Origin: Tissierella sp032104385
GTDB taxonomy: Bacteria > Bacillota > Clostridia > Tissierellales > Tissierellaceae
Length of the DNA stretch: 64,000 nucleotides
Assembly (NCBI RefSeq): GCF_032104385.1
Contig: NZ_DAMCHJ010000012.1
Coordinates: forward strand, 53,332-117,331
Reading direction: 5' to 3'
The stretch's first letter is position 1, and each line of letters starts with the position of its first letter. Of this stretch, positions 62,731 through 64,000 are shown piece after piece. The notes beneath the pieces are model-generated. The model worked only from the letters and a program-made list of their open reading frames with translations, was not told the origin of the DNA and did not search any database. A program made the position numbers and the translations under genes.

Positions 62731-63999
62731 TTAAATTGTATATTTAAATTTTTCAGTGATACTTATTACCTTACCATCTTTTACTTCAATAAAGTATGGC
62801 AAATTTTGCTCAGATAGTGGAAAATCATTTAACTTTCCTAAGTGTCTTAGGAATTCATCTTTTCTTGTTGTAGTATATAATCTATCACCTTCTGAATTTT
62901 TTACAAAATCAAGGTTTACATCTGTAAAAGTAAATATAACTTCATCTGCTAATTCAAAGGTTCTTTCACTTTTATTTTTGTTAATAATCATATATCCATT
63001 TGGCATATCATATTCATTTAGACCAAGTTCTTTTACCCTTGCCTTGTCTTCCCATTCAACAATTTCAACTTCGTTAAAATACAAAGTATTATCCTTTATT
63101 ACTATATATCCAACTAACCCTTCAGGTTGATTTTCCTCCATACTGTTTTCAATCAATATTTCATAAAATTTCTTAAAACGTTTCTTATTTTTAGCTATTT
63201 CTGAAATCCTATATCCTAATGCTGACATAGTTAGACTATCAGTAACCTCTCTAGTTATATAAGATACAACAATATTTCCGTCTCCACTATCTATGGAATA
63301 CTTAATATAATCTAAGTTATCAATAAGGGAGAATAAAATTAAAGACTGGGCTCTCCAAATGTAGTCGGAGCTCATGGCTATATATTTCATCTGTGTTTCA
63401 GCATGAGCCTTAAAATTAACTTGGAGTCCATAGGGTTCTTCCTTAGTAAATAATTCCATTCCACTGGGAGTTAATTCTTCAGGAAAATCCAAGAGATTAA
63501 GTATATTACCAACCTTTGAATTATTGCCTATTTTAGTTCCTTTCAATTTATACAATTCATTTATAATGTTTTGACTTTTATCCTTTTCTTTATATGAATA
63601 TACTTCCTTTCTATTTAAAAATATATCCATACCTTTTTCTGTATCTATATGACCATAGAGTCCAAAGGGGTAATTGTCACTTCCACCACTAAAAATGATA
63701 TTATCAACTATCACATTTTCTTTCCCGTTGGTCAGTTTTATTAAGCTATAATAATCATTGCCCTTATATCTGCTAAACAATATACTATCTTCTGATACAC
63801 TGATGGGCATAAAGTCGAAATGCTCTCCTTCTGTTATCTTTTTAACACTTGATGTTTTCATATTATATTCATAAATATTGTGTGGTTGACTTTCCCACTC
63901 ATTATATACCTTAGTAAAATCAGTTGCCCTAAAATCCTCTAAATTTTTAGTTGCTGAATATAATAAATTCTCCCCATCTAATGTAAAACTTGGAGTCAT
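62731..63999 (-). CDS. TolB-like beta-propeller protein, cut by the window edge
   Basis: At least 422 residues, running beyond the right end, so the true start is outside. The visible N-terminal part has TolB/WD40-like PSFTLDGENLLYSATKNLE blades (later HFDFMPISVSEDSILFSRYK), followed by a mixed domain with no motif that I know. Possibly the end of a membrane or secreted receptor of a sigma-linked gene set. Downstream is its terminator and the ECF sigma pair. Confidence 0.6.
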   Translation of the reverse strand: MTPSFTLDGENLLYSATKNLEDFRATDFTKVYNEWESQPHNIYEYNMKTSSVKKITEGEHFDFMPISVSEDSILFSRYKGNDYYSLIKLTNGKENVIVDNIIFSGGSDNYPFGLYGHIDTEKGMDIFLNRKEVYSYKEKDKSQNIINELYKLKGTKIGNNSKVGNILNLLDFPEELTPSGMELFTKEEPYGLQVNFKAHAETQMKYIAMSSDYIWRAQSLILFSLIDNLDYIKYSIDSGDGNIVVSYITREVTDSLTMSALGYRISEIAKNKKRFKKFYEILIENSMEENQPEGLVGYIVIKDNTLYFNEVEIVEWEDKARVKELGLNEYDMPNGYMIINKNKSERTFELADEVIFTFTDVNLDFVKNSEGDRLYTTTRKDEFLRHLGKLNDFPLSEQNLPYFIEVKDGKVISITEKFKYTI

Positions 64000-64000
64000 A

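Overview
The window is a low-GC chromosomal segment of a strictly anaerobic, Gram-positive Firmicute, most likely a clostridial or Tissierella-like organism. I infer this from AT-rich codon use, strong AGGAGG ribosome sites, a CIRCE-controlled groESL, Rex redox control of butyryl-CoA dehydrogenase/Etf, an EtfA with a ferredoxin domain, siroheme AsrABC, sigma-54 control and a candidate selenoprotein. Two runs of 10 N (14663-14672 and 24369-24378) show that it comes from a draft assembly. Most genes are on the minus strand.

Region 1 (1-about 7300) is an integrated mobilizable element. It carries a MobC-like relaxosome protein with a candidate oriT behind it, a VapE-like helicase, an AEP-type primase, a ribbon-helix-helix protein, a tyrosine integrase whose N-terminus is frameshifted, an excisionase, and a divergently transcribed cI-like repressor with operators. 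Next come three evenly spaced hairpins and a three-gene cassette of unknown function flanked by a diverged direct repeat of about 95 bp. The relaxase must lie outside the window to the left.

Region 2 (7364-22414) is largely core genome: guaB with a GuaA lacking its amidotransferase domain, an ECF sigma/anti-sigma operon with two membrane proteins, a permuted NlpC/P60-like protein, flotillin, a chemoreceptor, a large unknown HTH protein, a YibQ-like deacetylase and groES-groEL. The groESL intergenic region looks invaded by a small repeat element.

Region 3 (22605-34505) holds isoaspartyl dipeptidase and an NhaC-type antiporter behind a -24/-12 promoter and next to a sigma-54 activator, a DUF554 protein, and a Bce-type peptide-resistance module (regulator, kinase, ABC transporter) interrupted by a diacylglycerol glycosyltransferase gene.

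Region 4 (34578-42990) is a seven-gene operon, asrA-asrB-asrC, nitrate-reductase-like narA-narB-narC and a TDT-family channel. It is read divergently from a Crp/Fnr regulator with a perfect TGTGA-N6-TCACA operator placed at -41.5 from a TATAAT box. The set looks able to reduce nitrate to nitrite and onward to ammonia, or sulfite to sulfide.

Region 5 (42993-64000) holds a DUF3160 lipoprotein pair, an Ogg-type glycosylase, glutamate dehydrogenase, bcd-etfB-etfA behind rex, a small Cys-rich protein, a HesB-like candidate selenoprotein with an in-frame TGA (missed by ordinary gene calling), an ABC-F ATPase, a DnaA-box cluster, the tsaE-tsaB-rimI-tsaD t6A operon, small unknown proteins, a GNAT acetyltransferase, an ECF sigma/DUF4179 anti-sigma pair and a truncated TolB-like protein. 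No rRNA, tRNA, CRISPR array or intact insertion sequence was seen.
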